Of a stretch of DNA of 6,545 nt, positions 1 through 6,153 are shown piece by piece. How positions within the stretch are numbered: the stretch's first letter is position 1; each line of letters opens with the position of its first letter. The stretch is from Cytophagales bacterium (lineage in GTDB: Bacteria; Bacteroidota; Bacteroidia; Cytophagales; Cyclobacteriaceae). The position numbers and the translations under genes were made by a program. Location of the stretch: the NCBI GenBank assembly GCA_003541895.1, contig DPLR01000254.1:1-6545 (forward strand), given 5' to 3'. The notes beneath the pieces were generated by a model. The model did not search any database. It was not told the origin of the DNA and was given only the letters and a program-made list of their open reading frames with translations.

Positions 1-111
1 GACGAAAGTATTTTTGACCTTGAAGCCGAGTTCGGTAACTTCTCTTTCGAGATAGGGCGACAACCTTTTGTTGCAGGTGATTACAATTTTGCCGGGCGAA
101 TTAAAATCCAT
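1..111 (-). CDS. THUMP-domain class I SAM-dependent RNA methyltransferase, N-terminal fragment
   Basis: This is an open frame of 37 codons, read from an ATG at 111-109 to the left edge with no stop, so only the N-terminus is present. It reads MDFNSPGKIVITCNKRL followed by SPYLEREVTELGFKVKNTFV. The pattern of a short beta strand, then CxKRLSPYLxxEVxxLGF, resembles the start of the Bacteroidota proteins annotated as THUMP-domain or RlmL/RlmK-like RNA methyltransferases, often mislabelled as N6-adenine DNA methylases. In that family the N-terminal ferredoxin-like and THUMP regions bind RNA, and a C-terminal Rossmann domain methylates a guanine of rRNA or tRNA. None of the catalytic domain is in the window, so the assignment rests on the N-terminal motif only. 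The start is preceded by an A/T-rich stretch without a Shine-Dalgarno sequence. The gene lies 145 bp downstream of the barrel-protein gene on the same strand and probably has its own promoter. Confidence 0.6.
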   Translation of the reverse strand, partial: MDFNSPGKIVITCNKRLSPYLEREVTELGFKVKNTFV

Positions 112-139
112 TGCTTATTTAATTGAACTCCAAAGGTGC

Positions 140-162
140 GATTTGTTTTGCCAATACAAATC
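140..162. repeat. Inverted repeat, 7-bp arms, upstream of the methyltransferase gene
   Basis: The arms GATTTGT (140-146) and ACAAATC (156-162) are perfectly complementary around a 9-base loop. The repeat sits 29 bp before the methyltransferase start in the 145-bp gap after the barrel-protein gene. Neither strand shows a T-run directly after the stem, so it does not look like an intrinsic terminator. It could be an operator or a weak mRNA hairpin, or it could be chance. The rest of the gap (112-256) shows only a run of nine A (198-206) and a 10-bp palindrome, TCACTAGTGA, at 228-237. Confidence 0.3.
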
Positions 163-256
163 ACTTCCATTATACCAGAAGAAATTATTTCGTCCTTAAA
201 AAAAAAGAAGCCATGAAAATGTTGATATCACTAGTGAATGATAGAGTCCAGATTCG

Positions 257-841
257 TTATTGAGATTTTCTGCCACCTCCGAAAAAAAATCCACACTTAA
301 AAGTTGTATAACTAAAATCAACCGTTCTGTCATGTTCGTTGTAACCAGAACTAGGGCCGTAATAAGGAAATACGCCTCCAGTAACAGGAGTAATTACATT
401 CCAATCAACAACAAAGTAAAAATGACCTAGATCGAATCCTATTCGGGGATAATAACCAAATACTTTGCGTTGAAGATAGTCATCAAAATTTTTATGCAAA
501 TCGCCAACTAAGAAGGGATGATAAATGCCTACACCTAAACCTATAAATGGCCTAAAAGAAATTTTAGAAACTTTAAGAAGATAGTATTGATAATTTAAAG
601 TCAGAGACAAGACCGACTTTTCGTTTGCACTCAATTCGATTCTTTGACCTAGAGTGGAGCGATTGGTTAAATGAAACATCGGTTCTAAGAATAATTGAGA
701 ACAAGCAGATTTTTCTGGTAAATCTGATTCTTGAGCTATTGATCCAGATCCAAGCCCGATTCCAAACCGAAATATTCTGAAATCCTGTGAGTAACAAACC
801 GTGGAGATCAAAAAGAAGAGTAAGATGTAGCGCATTTTCAT
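257..841 (-). CDS. Small predicted outer-membrane beta-barrel protein, secreted
   Basis: The product is 194 residues. Residues 1-18 look like a Sec signal peptide: Lys/Arg at 2-4, a hydrophobic core ILLFFLISTV, and probable cleavage before Gln19. Cys16 is not in a lipobox, so export as a non-lipidated protein is more likely. The mature part has alternating hydrophobic/polar strands and Gly-rich turns (FRFGIGLGSGS at 24-34, RPFIGLGVGIY at 97-107) and ends in a strand of the type SYTTFKCGFFFGGGRK. That ending is common in small Bacteroidota outer-membrane barrels, which suggests an eight-strand porin-like fold. Large insertions with Tyr, Pro and Asp (about 150-172) would be surface loops. No ligand or function can be deduced. 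The start could instead be Met3 (835-833); either keeps the signal peptide. The gene follows oxyR on the same strand after 56 bp and may have its own promoter. No other family is recognised. Confidence 0.75.
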   Translation of the reverse strand: MKMRYILLFFLISTVCYSQDFRIFRFGIGLGSGSIAQESDLPEKSACSQLFLEPMFHLTNRSTLGQRIELSANEKSVLSLTLNYQYYLLKVSKISFRPFIGLGVGIYHPFLVGDLHKNFDDYLQRKVFGYYPRIGFDLGHFYFVVDWNVITPVTGGVFPYYGPSSGYNEHDRTVDFSYTTFKCGFFFGGGRKSQ

Positions 842-872
842 AAGATGGCAATTATACTAAAAAGTTAAATCA

Positions 873-886
873 TCATTGGTCAATGA
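873..886. repeat. Short inverted repeat between oxyR and the barrel-protein gene
   Basis: TCATTG (873-878) and CAATGA (881-886) are complementary arms separated by 2 bases. The repeat lies 11 bp downstream of the oxyR stop and 31 bp upstream of the barrel-protein start. The 2-base gap is too tight for the full stem to form in RNA, so a protein-binding dyad is more plausible than a terminator. The minus strand also holds TATAATTG at 856-849, a one-mismatch version of the Bacteroidota -7 box, just before the barrel-protein ATG. The nearest TTG lies 24 bp further upstream, which is rather far. Significance is uncertain. Confidence 0.25.
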
Positions 887-897
887 GATAGTATTAA

Positions 898-1836
898 TCA
901 AACTAGTTGTGCGATTTGTTTTTGTGATGACGAACGCATCGCTTCTGGAAGGTGAGATAATATTTCTTTTCTTAAAACTTCTATTAAATTGTATTTTATA
1001 AAATAGCGATAAGTAACGATGCTGACTTCGCGAACAGGAGCAGGAGCTTTAAAATAGCGCACGTTCTTTTTTTGCTTGGCGGATAAGTCAGGGATGGCGA
1101 GTTCGGGCAAGATGGTAATGCCGTGGTTAACGTCAACCATTTTTTTCAACGTCTCAATACTTCCCGCTTGATAATCGAAATTTTGAATCAGTGTTTCTTT
1201 GCGTTTCAGTTCGCACAAATTCACCACTTGCTCGCGCAAACAATGGCCTTCCTCTAAAAGCCACAAATGATTTACATCGATGTCATCGGCAAGCAAATAT
1301 TTTTTCTTCATCAGTTTTTCATCGGGCGAAGCATAAACCACAAACTGCTCATAAAAAAGAGGGAGCTCTTTGATAGAAGGAATTTTCAATGGCGTTGCCA
1401 AAATGCCGGCATCCAAATGTTGTTTCTCCAGCTGCTGCACAATCTGATCCGTTGTAAATTCTGAAATCTTCAGTTTGATGTTCGGATATTTTTTTAAGAA
1501 CGAGCCCACAAAAAGCGGAACAAGGTAAGGAGCAACCGTTGGAATAATCCCGATATGCAGGTCGCCATGCGCTTCGCGTTTTTGATCGGAAACGAGTTGC
1601 TTCATCTGTGCCGATTCGCTCAAGATGGTTCGCGCCTGGTCCACAATCTTTTGCCCGATTTCGGTGGTAACTACGGGTTGTTTGCTTCGATCGAATATTT
1701 TTACGTCCAGTTCTTTTTCGAGTCGCTGTATCATCATACTCAGCGTAGGCTGTGTCACGTTGCACTTTTCGGCCGCGGTAGAAAAATGCCGCCACTTGTC
1801 AACGGCCACGATGTATTCTAACTGCTGAATATTCAT
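898..1836 (-). CDS. oxyR: OxyR, LysR-type peroxide-sensing transcriptional regulator
   Basis: The product is a 312-residue LysR-family regulator. The N-terminal winged helix-turn-helix (about 1-60) contains the STAAEKCNVTQPTLSMMIQRLE recognition region, split here as STAAEKCNVTQP and TLSMMIQRLE. A linker helix (about 60-88) precedes the periplasmic-binding-protein-like sensor domain, which begins at LHIGIIPTVAPYLVP. The sensor holds GHCLREQVVNLC, giving Cys199 and Cys208, the same numbering as the E. coli OxyR pair that forms a disulfide with H2O2. Thr100, Thr129, His198 and Arg201 also match the E. coli positions. The protein should therefore activate catalase, peroxiredoxin and Dps-type genes; targets are not visible except possibly itself and the divergent exporter. 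An in-frame TTG two codons upstream exists, but the ATG at 1836 gives MNIQQLEY, aligning with E. coli MNIRDLEY, so it is preferred. Dyads at the start codon suggest autoregulation. No other LysR member is a better match. Confidence 0.93.
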   Translation of the reverse strand: MNIQQLEYIVAVDKWRHFSTAAEKCNVTQPTLSMMIQRLEKELDVKIFDRSKQPVVTTEIGQKIVDQARTILSESAQMKQLVSDQKREAHGDLHIGIIPTVAPYLVPLFVGSFLKKYPNIKLKISEFTTDQIVQQLEKQHLDAGILATPLKIPSIKELPLFYEQFVVYASPDEKLMKKKYLLADDIDVNHLWLLEEGHCLREQVVNLCELKRKETLIQNFDYQAGSIETLKKMVDVNHGITILPELAIPDLSAKQKKNVRYFKAPAPVREVSIVTYRYFIKYNLIEVLRKEILSHLPEAMRSSSQKQIAQLV

Positions 1837-1850
1837 AGACAAATTCTATG
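1834..1850. promoter_or_regulatory. Candidate OxyR operator dyad A overlapping the oxyR start
   Basis: CATAGA (1834-1839) and TCTATG (1845-1850) form a perfect 6-bp dyad with a 5-base centre. Its core is ATAG-N7-CTAT (1835-1849), the outer tetrads of the E. coli OxyR half-site consensus ATAGntnnnanCTAT; the two inner preferred bases do not match. The left arm contains the oxyR ATG, and the centre overlaps a TAGAATTTG sequence (minus strand, 1848-1840) that resembles the Bacteroidota -7 box with one extra base. Binding here would block oxyR transcription, the usual autoregulation arrangement of LysR regulators. That functional reading is inference. Confidence 0.5.
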
Positions 1851-1851
1851 G

Positions 1852-1868
1852 CAATATCAGAAATATTG
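1852..1868. promoter_or_regulatory. Candidate regulator-binding dyad B next to dyad A
   Basis: CAATAT (1852-1857) and ATATTG (1863-1868) form a perfect dyad with the same 6-5-6 geometry as dyad A, starting one base after it. The centres are 18 bp apart, compared with 22 bp between paired dyads in E. coli OxyR sites, so a bound tetramer is possible but not canonical. It would lie between the putative -33 and -7 regions of oxyR. Confidence 0.4.
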
Positions 1869-1904
1869 TTCAAGATTTTTTTGTCTGCTTTCTCCGTTTC
1901 CGTA

Positions 1905-1924
1905 GAAGCAAAATATTTTTATTC
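1905..1924. promoter_or_regulatory. Imperfect AT-rich palindrome abutting the exporter -7 box
   Basis: The sequence GAAGCAAAATATTTTTATTC matches its reverse complement at 16 of 20 positions, with a perfect AAAATATTTT core (1910-1919). It directly precedes the -7 element of the MATE exporter gene, where a bound regulator could affect polymerase. AT-rich palindromes arise easily by chance in this base composition, so this is a weak candidate. Confidence 0.25.
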
Positions 1925-1932
1925 TACTTTTG
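1925..1932 (+). promoter_or_regulatory. Bacteroidota-type -7 promoter box for the MATE exporter gene
   Basis: TACTTTTG matches the phylum -7 consensus TAnnTTTG exactly. No good -33 TTTG/TTG lies at the expected 19-23 bp upstream; the closest is TTTC at 1897-1900. Only 6 bases separate the box from the exporter ATG at 1939, so transcription would begin at or very near the start codon, giving a leaderless or almost leaderless mRNA. The assignment depends on consensus match and position only. Confidence 0.5.
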
Positions 1933-1938
1933 AAAACG

Positions 1939-3273
1939 ATGGATTTACGATTACAAACCGGGTATAAGCAAATTCTCGGCATGGCTATGCCAATCTCATT
2001 GGCAATTCTTGTTCCTCAAATCAATTTTATCACCAACAATATTTTTCTGGGCGGCCTTGGCGAACAAGCGCTGGCAAGTGCGGGCATCACCGGAGTTTAT
2101 TATTTGATTTTTGCGGTTATCGGCAACGGATTAAATAATGGTTTACAAACATTGATTGCACGAAAAGCTGGCGAGAACAAACCCAACGAAATCGGTCATC
2201 TTTTCTTTCATGGGGTTTGGATTTCCATCGCGATCGCTTTCCTCGGAATACTGCTTACTTATACCATTGCTCCGATTATTCTTCGTGCAACAATTCACAA
2301 CAATGCAATTTACGAGTTGGTGATGGGCTTCAACCTGAGGCGCATTTGGGGTTTGCCTTTTCTCTATTTGTATGTAATGCGCAACGCTCTTTTGGTTGGA
2401 ACGAACCAAACCAAACTATTGATCTGGGGAACGTTGGCCGAGACAGTCGTCAATATTTTTCTCGACTATTCTCTCATCTACGGTCAGTTCGGTTTTCCTG
2501 CGATGGGATTTAACGGTGCGGCTTACGCATCGATCATTGCCGAGGCTGCGGGACTGCTCGTGATATTTATCGTTATCCATTTTAAAGGCATCAACAGAAA
2601 ATTTGCGTTGTTCGAAAATTGGAAAATCGATTGGCAAACCATTCAGCACGTTTTATTCAAATCGTCTCCATTGATTTTGCAATATGCCATAAGCATTATT
2701 ACCTGGGAGTTTTTTTATATACTGATTGAACACCACGGAGATCGCGCACTTGCAGTATCCAACGCCATGCGAAATATCTTTGGAATATTTGGGGTTTTTT
2801 CGTGGGCGTTTGCGGCTACTACCAACACGATGGTGAGTAATATAATTGGTCAGCAAAAACCTGAAGAAGTACTGCCGCTGATCAGGCGCATCGTAAGATT
2901 AAGTTTTGCATGCTGCGCCACCCTGGTGTTGCTTTTGAACATTGCGCCAGCGTTTTTCCTTTCGTTTTACGGTCAGAATGAACTGTTCATTTCTGAAGCC
3001 TTTGATGTGATCAGAATAATATCGATTGCTCTTTTGATGATGTCTTTTTCTAGCATCTGGCTCAACGCTGTTACCGGCACAGGAAATACAATTGTAAACC
3101 TTACGATAGAAGCCATCACACTCGTCTTTTATATTATTTACGCTTACCTCACGCTCGAAACATGGAACTTGCCGATTACCTGGGGCTGGGGAAGTGAGCT
3201 TGTTTATTGGATGGGAATGTTCTCCATGTCGTTTTGGTATATGCGATCAGAACGATGGCGAAGAAAAATTTAG
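1939..3273 (+). CDS. MATE-family multidrug/toxic-compound exporter
   Basis: The product is 444 residues, the usual length for the family, with about twelve hydrophobic segments arranged as two six-helix halves. It should be an inner-membrane antiporter that expels organic cations or other drugs using a Na+ or H+ gradient. Family signatures include ILGMAMPISLAILV in helix 1, the loop NIFLDYSLIYGQFGFPAMGFNGAAYAS (NIFLDYSLIYG at 173-183, then FPAMGFNGAA) with Asn173 and Asp177, the second-half motif SNAMRNIFGIFGV (274-286), and NAVTGTGNT (376-384). The ATG at 1939 is preferred over an in-frame TTG at 1930 because that TTG is part of the -7 box. The gene diverges from oxyR across about 100 bp, so peroxide-responsive control is plausible. 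The SDR gene begins 18 bp after its stop, suggesting cotranscription. Substrate and coupling ion cannot be read from sequence. No truncation is seen. Confidence 0.9.
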   Translation: MDLRLQTGYKQILGMAMPISLAILVPQINFITNNIFLGGLGEQALASAGITGVYYLIFAVIGNGLNNGLQTLIARKAGENKPNEIGHLFFHGVWISIAIAFLGILLTYTIAPIILRATIHNNAIYELVMGFNLRRIWGLPFLYLYVMRNALLVGTNQTKLLIWGTLAETVVNIFLDYSLIYGQFGFPAMGFNGAAYASIIAEAAGLLVIFIVIHFKGINRKFALFENWKIDWQTIQHVLFKSSPLILQYAISIITWEFFYILIEHHGDRALAVSNAMRNIFGIFGVFSWAFAATTNTMVSNIIGQQKPEEVLPLIRRIVRLSFACCATLVLLLNIAPAFFLSFYGQNELFISEAFDVIRIISIALLMMSFSSIWLNAVTGTGNTIVNLTIEAITLVFYIIYAYLTLETWNLPITWGWGSELVYWMGMFSMSFWYMRSERWRRKI

Positions 3274-3291
3274 TCACCTTATATTTACAAC

Positions 3292-4077
3292 ATGGATTTA
3301 GACCTAAAAGGAAAACGCGCACTCGTCTGCGGAAGCACACAAGGAATCGGAAAAGCATCTGCCCTTGAGCTGGCGAAGCTTGGTGCATCAGTAACACTTC
3401 TGGCCCGCGATGAGAATAAACTGAAAGCAGTTTTGACTGAACTGCCAACCGCCTCTGGGCAAAATCATAATTTTTTGGTAGCCGATTTTAGTTTTCCTGA
3501 TCAAGTAAAAAGGGAGATTGAAAAATTTGTGTCAGCTAACGAAGTCCATATCCTTATCAACAATACGGGTGGCCCGCCCGCGGGCCAGGCTATCGATTCA
3601 AAACCCGAAGATTTTCTTGCCGCAATCAATGCGCACCTTATTGCAAGTCAGATTTTAGTTCAGGCTTGCGTTACCTCCATGAAAAAACATCACTACGGAA
3701 GAATCATAAATATCATTTCTACGTCTGTAAAAATTCCCATTAAGGGTTTAGGCGTTTCAAACACCGTGCGTGGCGCTATGGCCAGTTGGTCAAAGACACT
3801 TTCAATTGAGCTGGCATCTTTTGGAATCACGGTCAATAATATTTTACCTGGAAGCACCAAGACAGGAAGAATTGAATCGTTGATTCAAACGCGATCACAA
3901 AAATCAGGAAGGCCTGCAGAAGAGATTCGCCAAGAGATGATTGATGAAATTCCGGCAGGCCGTATGGCTGAAGCGAGTGAAGTTGCCGCAGCCGTTGCTT
4001 TTCTTGCTACGCCCGCAGCAGCGTACATTAATGGTGTGAGCTTGCCCGTAGACGGTGGCCGCACAGGCAGTCTCTAA
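3292..4077 (+). CDS. Short-chain dehydrogenase/reductase-like protein with altered catalytic residues (FabG-like)
   Basis: The product is 261 residues, normal for a classical SDR with a Rossmann fold. The cofactor motif GSTQGIG (14-20), an acidic VADF (63-66), NNTGG (90-94, for the usual NNAG), Asn113, Ser143 and the ending NGVSLPVDGG are present. Aligning GITVN (178-182) with E. coli FabG places the YxxxK motif at 156-160, and here those residues read SNTVR: the catalytic Tyr is Ser156 and the Lys is Arg160. Ser143 keeps the expected 13-residue distance. This fits the subgroup known as BKR-like SDR-like (cd05344), described as lacking a perfect catalytic tetrad; its true reaction is not established here. 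The NTGGPP stretch also fits that subgroup. It probably binds NAD(P)H but may use another mechanism. It lies between the exporter (18 bp) and the OmpA-family gene (36 bp), and an ALDH8-like gene follows, so a role in the same catabolic route is possible. It should not be called FabG. Confidence 0.85.
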   Translation: MDLDLKGKRALVCGSTQGIGKASALELAKLGASVTLLARDENKLKAVLTELPTASGQNHNFLVADFSFPDQVKREIEKFVSANEVHILINNTGGPPAGQAIDSKPEDFLAAINAHLIASQILVQACVTSMKKHHYGRIINIISTSVKIPIKGLGVSNTVRGAMASWSKTLSIELASFGITVNNILPGSTKTGRIESLIQTRSQKSGRPAEEIRQEMIDEIPAGRMAEASEVAAAVAFLATPAAAYINGVSLPVDGGRTGSL

Positions 4078-4113
4078 AAGTTTGTATTTTTATTTCTGGA
4101 AAAAATCTTGACC

Positions 4114-6153
4114 ATGAAGAGTATTTTTCTGGGAGCCATTTTCTTTTGCAGCCTTTTTTCACAGGCACAAACTCCACTCATCAGAGATGATTTTTCAAAA
4201 AACAAATTCGGATGGGAGCAAAGCCAAACCAAGACTTTTTCTAACGGAACGTACTTGATTAATGCAGGCGATGATGGCGACCAGTCAACCATTAATTTTT
4301 TTATTGATCGTCAGAAGGACTTTGTGATCTCCGCAGATCTTACACAACAAGAGGGTCAACCCGATGCTGCCTTTGGTTTGGTTTGGGCATCGGGCAAAGA
4401 CAATTTGAATTTGTTTGTTGTTACTGCCGATGGTGATTATGCGGTTTACTCGGGTGATCCTGTCAAACTAAAATCATGGAGCCCATCAAAATCAATCAAG
4501 GCTATCGGGCAAGTAAATCAGTTGAAAGTGGAGTCAAGAAGCGGAACGACTATTTTTTCTATCAATGGAAATAAAGTTGATGAGCAGAAATCATTTCCGT
4601 TTTATGGACCGGCCATGGGTTTCATTGCTTTTTCAAAAATGAAATTGCAAGTAGATAATTTTCTTTTTGCACAAGACCAAAAAATTGAATTATCGGGAAG
4701 TACGATTATCGTAAAGAAAGAAAACATTGGTTCGGCAATTAACACTCCAGAAGATGAACTTGGTCCCATCATTTCATCCGATGGAAAAACACTCTATTTC
4801 GCTCGGCAAAATGTAGCTGAAAATATGGGAGGAAAATACGATGACGAAGATGTGTGGGTAAGCGAACGGCAGAATGGAAATTGGACAAAGGCACGGAATA
4901 TTGGCAAAGAAGTAAATACAACGAAAGCAGATAATTTGCTTGCTGTAAGTGCCGATAATAACATGCTGATGTTTGAAGAAGAGAATCAATTGATGGTAAG
5001 AAATCGCACCGCAACAGGGTGGTCTGATTTTGAAAAATTAGGACTGACTTTTAAAAACGAACTTGATCACTTTGTGGCTAGCCTTACAGCCGATGGCAAA
5101 GCCATTTTGTTCAGTGCGAAATTGAAAACTAATTTGTTCTATGATTCTAGAACGGAAGATGGCGATTTGTACGTAGTGTTAAAGCAAGGGGAGAAATGGT
5201 CTGCACCGATTAACCTAGGAAATACTATTAACACAGCAGGCGAAGAAACATCTCCATTCCTTTCGGCCGATGGAAAAACATTATTCTTCTCATCCAACGG
5301 AAGGCCTGGTTATGGCGATCAGGATATTTTTGTTTCGCAAAGAGAGAATGAAAGCTGGACCGATTGGTCGAAGCCAGTAAACCTTGGCCCAGGCGTGAAC
5401 TCAGTTTATTTTGATGCGTACTACACTGTTCCCGCAGCGGGCGATTATGCTTACTTTGTGAGTTACGACAAAGGCTTTGGCAAAGCAGATATTTTTAGAT
5501 TGAAGTTGCAAGATGTAGCCAAACCCAAACCAGTTTCAGTGGTGAAAGGAAAAGTATTTGACCAGAAAACGAATTTGCCCGTGTCTGCTTCCATTCATTT
5601 TGAGAATTTGGAAACTGGCAAAGAAGTGGGCGAGGCACGATCAGATCCGAAAACGGGAGCGTATCAAATTGTGTTGCCGTTCGGTTTGAATTATGGAGTG
5701 CGCGCCACAGCCAAAGGATTTTATTCCGTTAATGAAAATCTGGAGTTGAAAGATGCAGCTGGGTATAGTGAGTTCACTAAAGATCTGATGCTGGTGCCGA
5801 TTGAGATTGGCGAAACCGTGAAGTTGAATAATGTTTTCTTTGCTGCGGGTTTGCCTACACTCAGGCAAGAATCTTTTCCTGAACTAGATCGATTGGTTAC
5901 TATTTTGAAGGATAACCCGAGTATCTTCATTCAGTTGGAAGGCCATACCGATAACATTGGTAAAGCTGGGGTGTTGCAAAAACTTTCTGAAGACCGTGTT
6001 GAAACGGTGAAGCAATATTTGGTTTCGCATGGAATCGATTCGAAAAGAATAACCGGGCAAGGATTTGGCGCTACGAAACCGGTATCCACCGGAACATCAG
6101 AAGCAGACCGGAAATTAAATAGAAGAGTAGAGTTTAAGATTTTAAAAAAGTGA
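4114..6153 (+). CDS. OmpA-family envelope protein: jelly-roll-like, PD40 propeller, carboxypeptidase-regulatory-like and OmpA_C domains
   Basis: The product is 679 residues. Residues 1-18 are a Sec signal peptide with cleavage near SQA-Q; no convincing lipobox surrounds Cys12. Residues about 22-187 (from DDFSKNKFGW to MGFIAFSKMKLQVDNFLF) look like a concanavalin/LamG-type jelly roll, as in DUF1080-like domains. Residues about 204-463 carry propeller blades of the PD40 type: SSDGKTLYF, SADNNMLMF, TADGKAILF, SADGKTLFFSS, plus a more divergent VPAAGDYAYFVS, with W-x-x-x-x-NLG-x-x-NT linkers. Residues about 476-560 resemble a carboxypeptidase-regulatory-like beta sandwich. Residues about 570-678 form an OmpA C-terminal domain with GHTDNIG and LSEDRVETV; Asp613 and Arg628 have the 15-residue spacing of the peptidoglycan-binding pair. 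The protein should be periplasmic or outer-membrane associated and anchored to peptidoglycan. The ATG at 4114 is preferred to the TTG at 4108. The propeller, regulatory and OmpA part resembles PorE of the type IX secretion system, but that protein starts with TPRs. Confidence 0.88.
   Translation: MKSIFLGAIFFCSLFSQAQTPLIRDDFSKNKFGWEQSQTKTFSNGTYLINAGDDGDQSTINFFIDRQKDFVISADLTQQEGQPDAAFGLVWASGKDNLNLFVVTADGDYAVYSGDPVKLKSWSPSKSIKAIGQVNQLKVESRSGTTIFSINGNKVDEQKSFPFYGPAMGFIAFSKMKLQVDNFLFAQDQKIELSGSTIIVKKENIGSAINTPEDELGPIISSDGKTLYFARQNVAENMGGKYDDEDVWVSERQNGNWTKARNIGKEVNTTKADNLLAVSADNNMLMFEEENQLMVRNRTATGWSDFEKLGLTFKNELDHFVASLTADGKAILFSAKLKTNLFYDSRTEDGDLYVVLKQGEKWSAPINLGNTINTAGEETSPFLSADGKTLFFSSNGRPGYGDQDIFVSQRENESWTDWSKPVNLGPGVNSVYFDAYYTVPAAGDYAYFVSYDKGFGKADIFRLKLQDVAKPKPVSVVKGKVFDQKTNLPVSASIHFENLETGKEVGEARSDPKTGAYQIVLPFGLNYGVRATAKGFYSVNENLELKDAAGYSEFTKDLMLVPIEIGETVKLNNVFFAAGLPTLRQESFPELDRLVTILKDNPSIFIQLEGHTDNIGKAGVLQKLSEDRVETVKQYLVSHGIDSKRITGQGFGATKPVSTGTSEADRKLNRRVEFKILKK

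Noticed and set aside
198..237. Possible terminator of the barrel-protein gene: palindrome TCACTAGTGA followed by nine T on the minus strand
   Set aside because: The palindrome can form only about a 3-bp stem with a loop and lies about 20 bases before the T-run, so it does not meet the pattern of an intrinsic terminator.
213..263. Plus-strand 16-codon mini-ORF (MKMLISLVNDRVQIRY)
   Set aside because: It is very short, overlaps the 3' end of the barrel-protein gene and has no supporting promoter or conserved feature.
1349..1795. Long open frame on the minus strand in another frame of oxyR (148 codons)
   Set aside because: It lies entirely inside oxyR, has composition typical of a frame shadow (many Arg, Cys and Ser) and no domain signature.
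3280..3287. TATATTTA before the SDR gene as a separate -7 box
   Set aside because: One mismatch to TAnnTTTG, no -33 element in the short gap, and cotranscription with the exporter is simpler.
4091..4098. TATTTCTG before the OmpA-family gene as a -7 box
   Set aside because: One mismatch and no TTG at suitable spacing upstream; an internal promoter cannot be excluded but is not supported.
4074..4292. Minus-strand open frame covering the SDR-OmpA junction
   Set aside because: It runs antisense through the signal peptide of a clear gene and shows no protein-like pattern or plausible start region.
4775..5290. Repeated GATGGAAAAACA strings as DNA repeats
   Set aside because: They encode the recurring SxDGKTL motif of the propeller blades, so protein repeats explain them.
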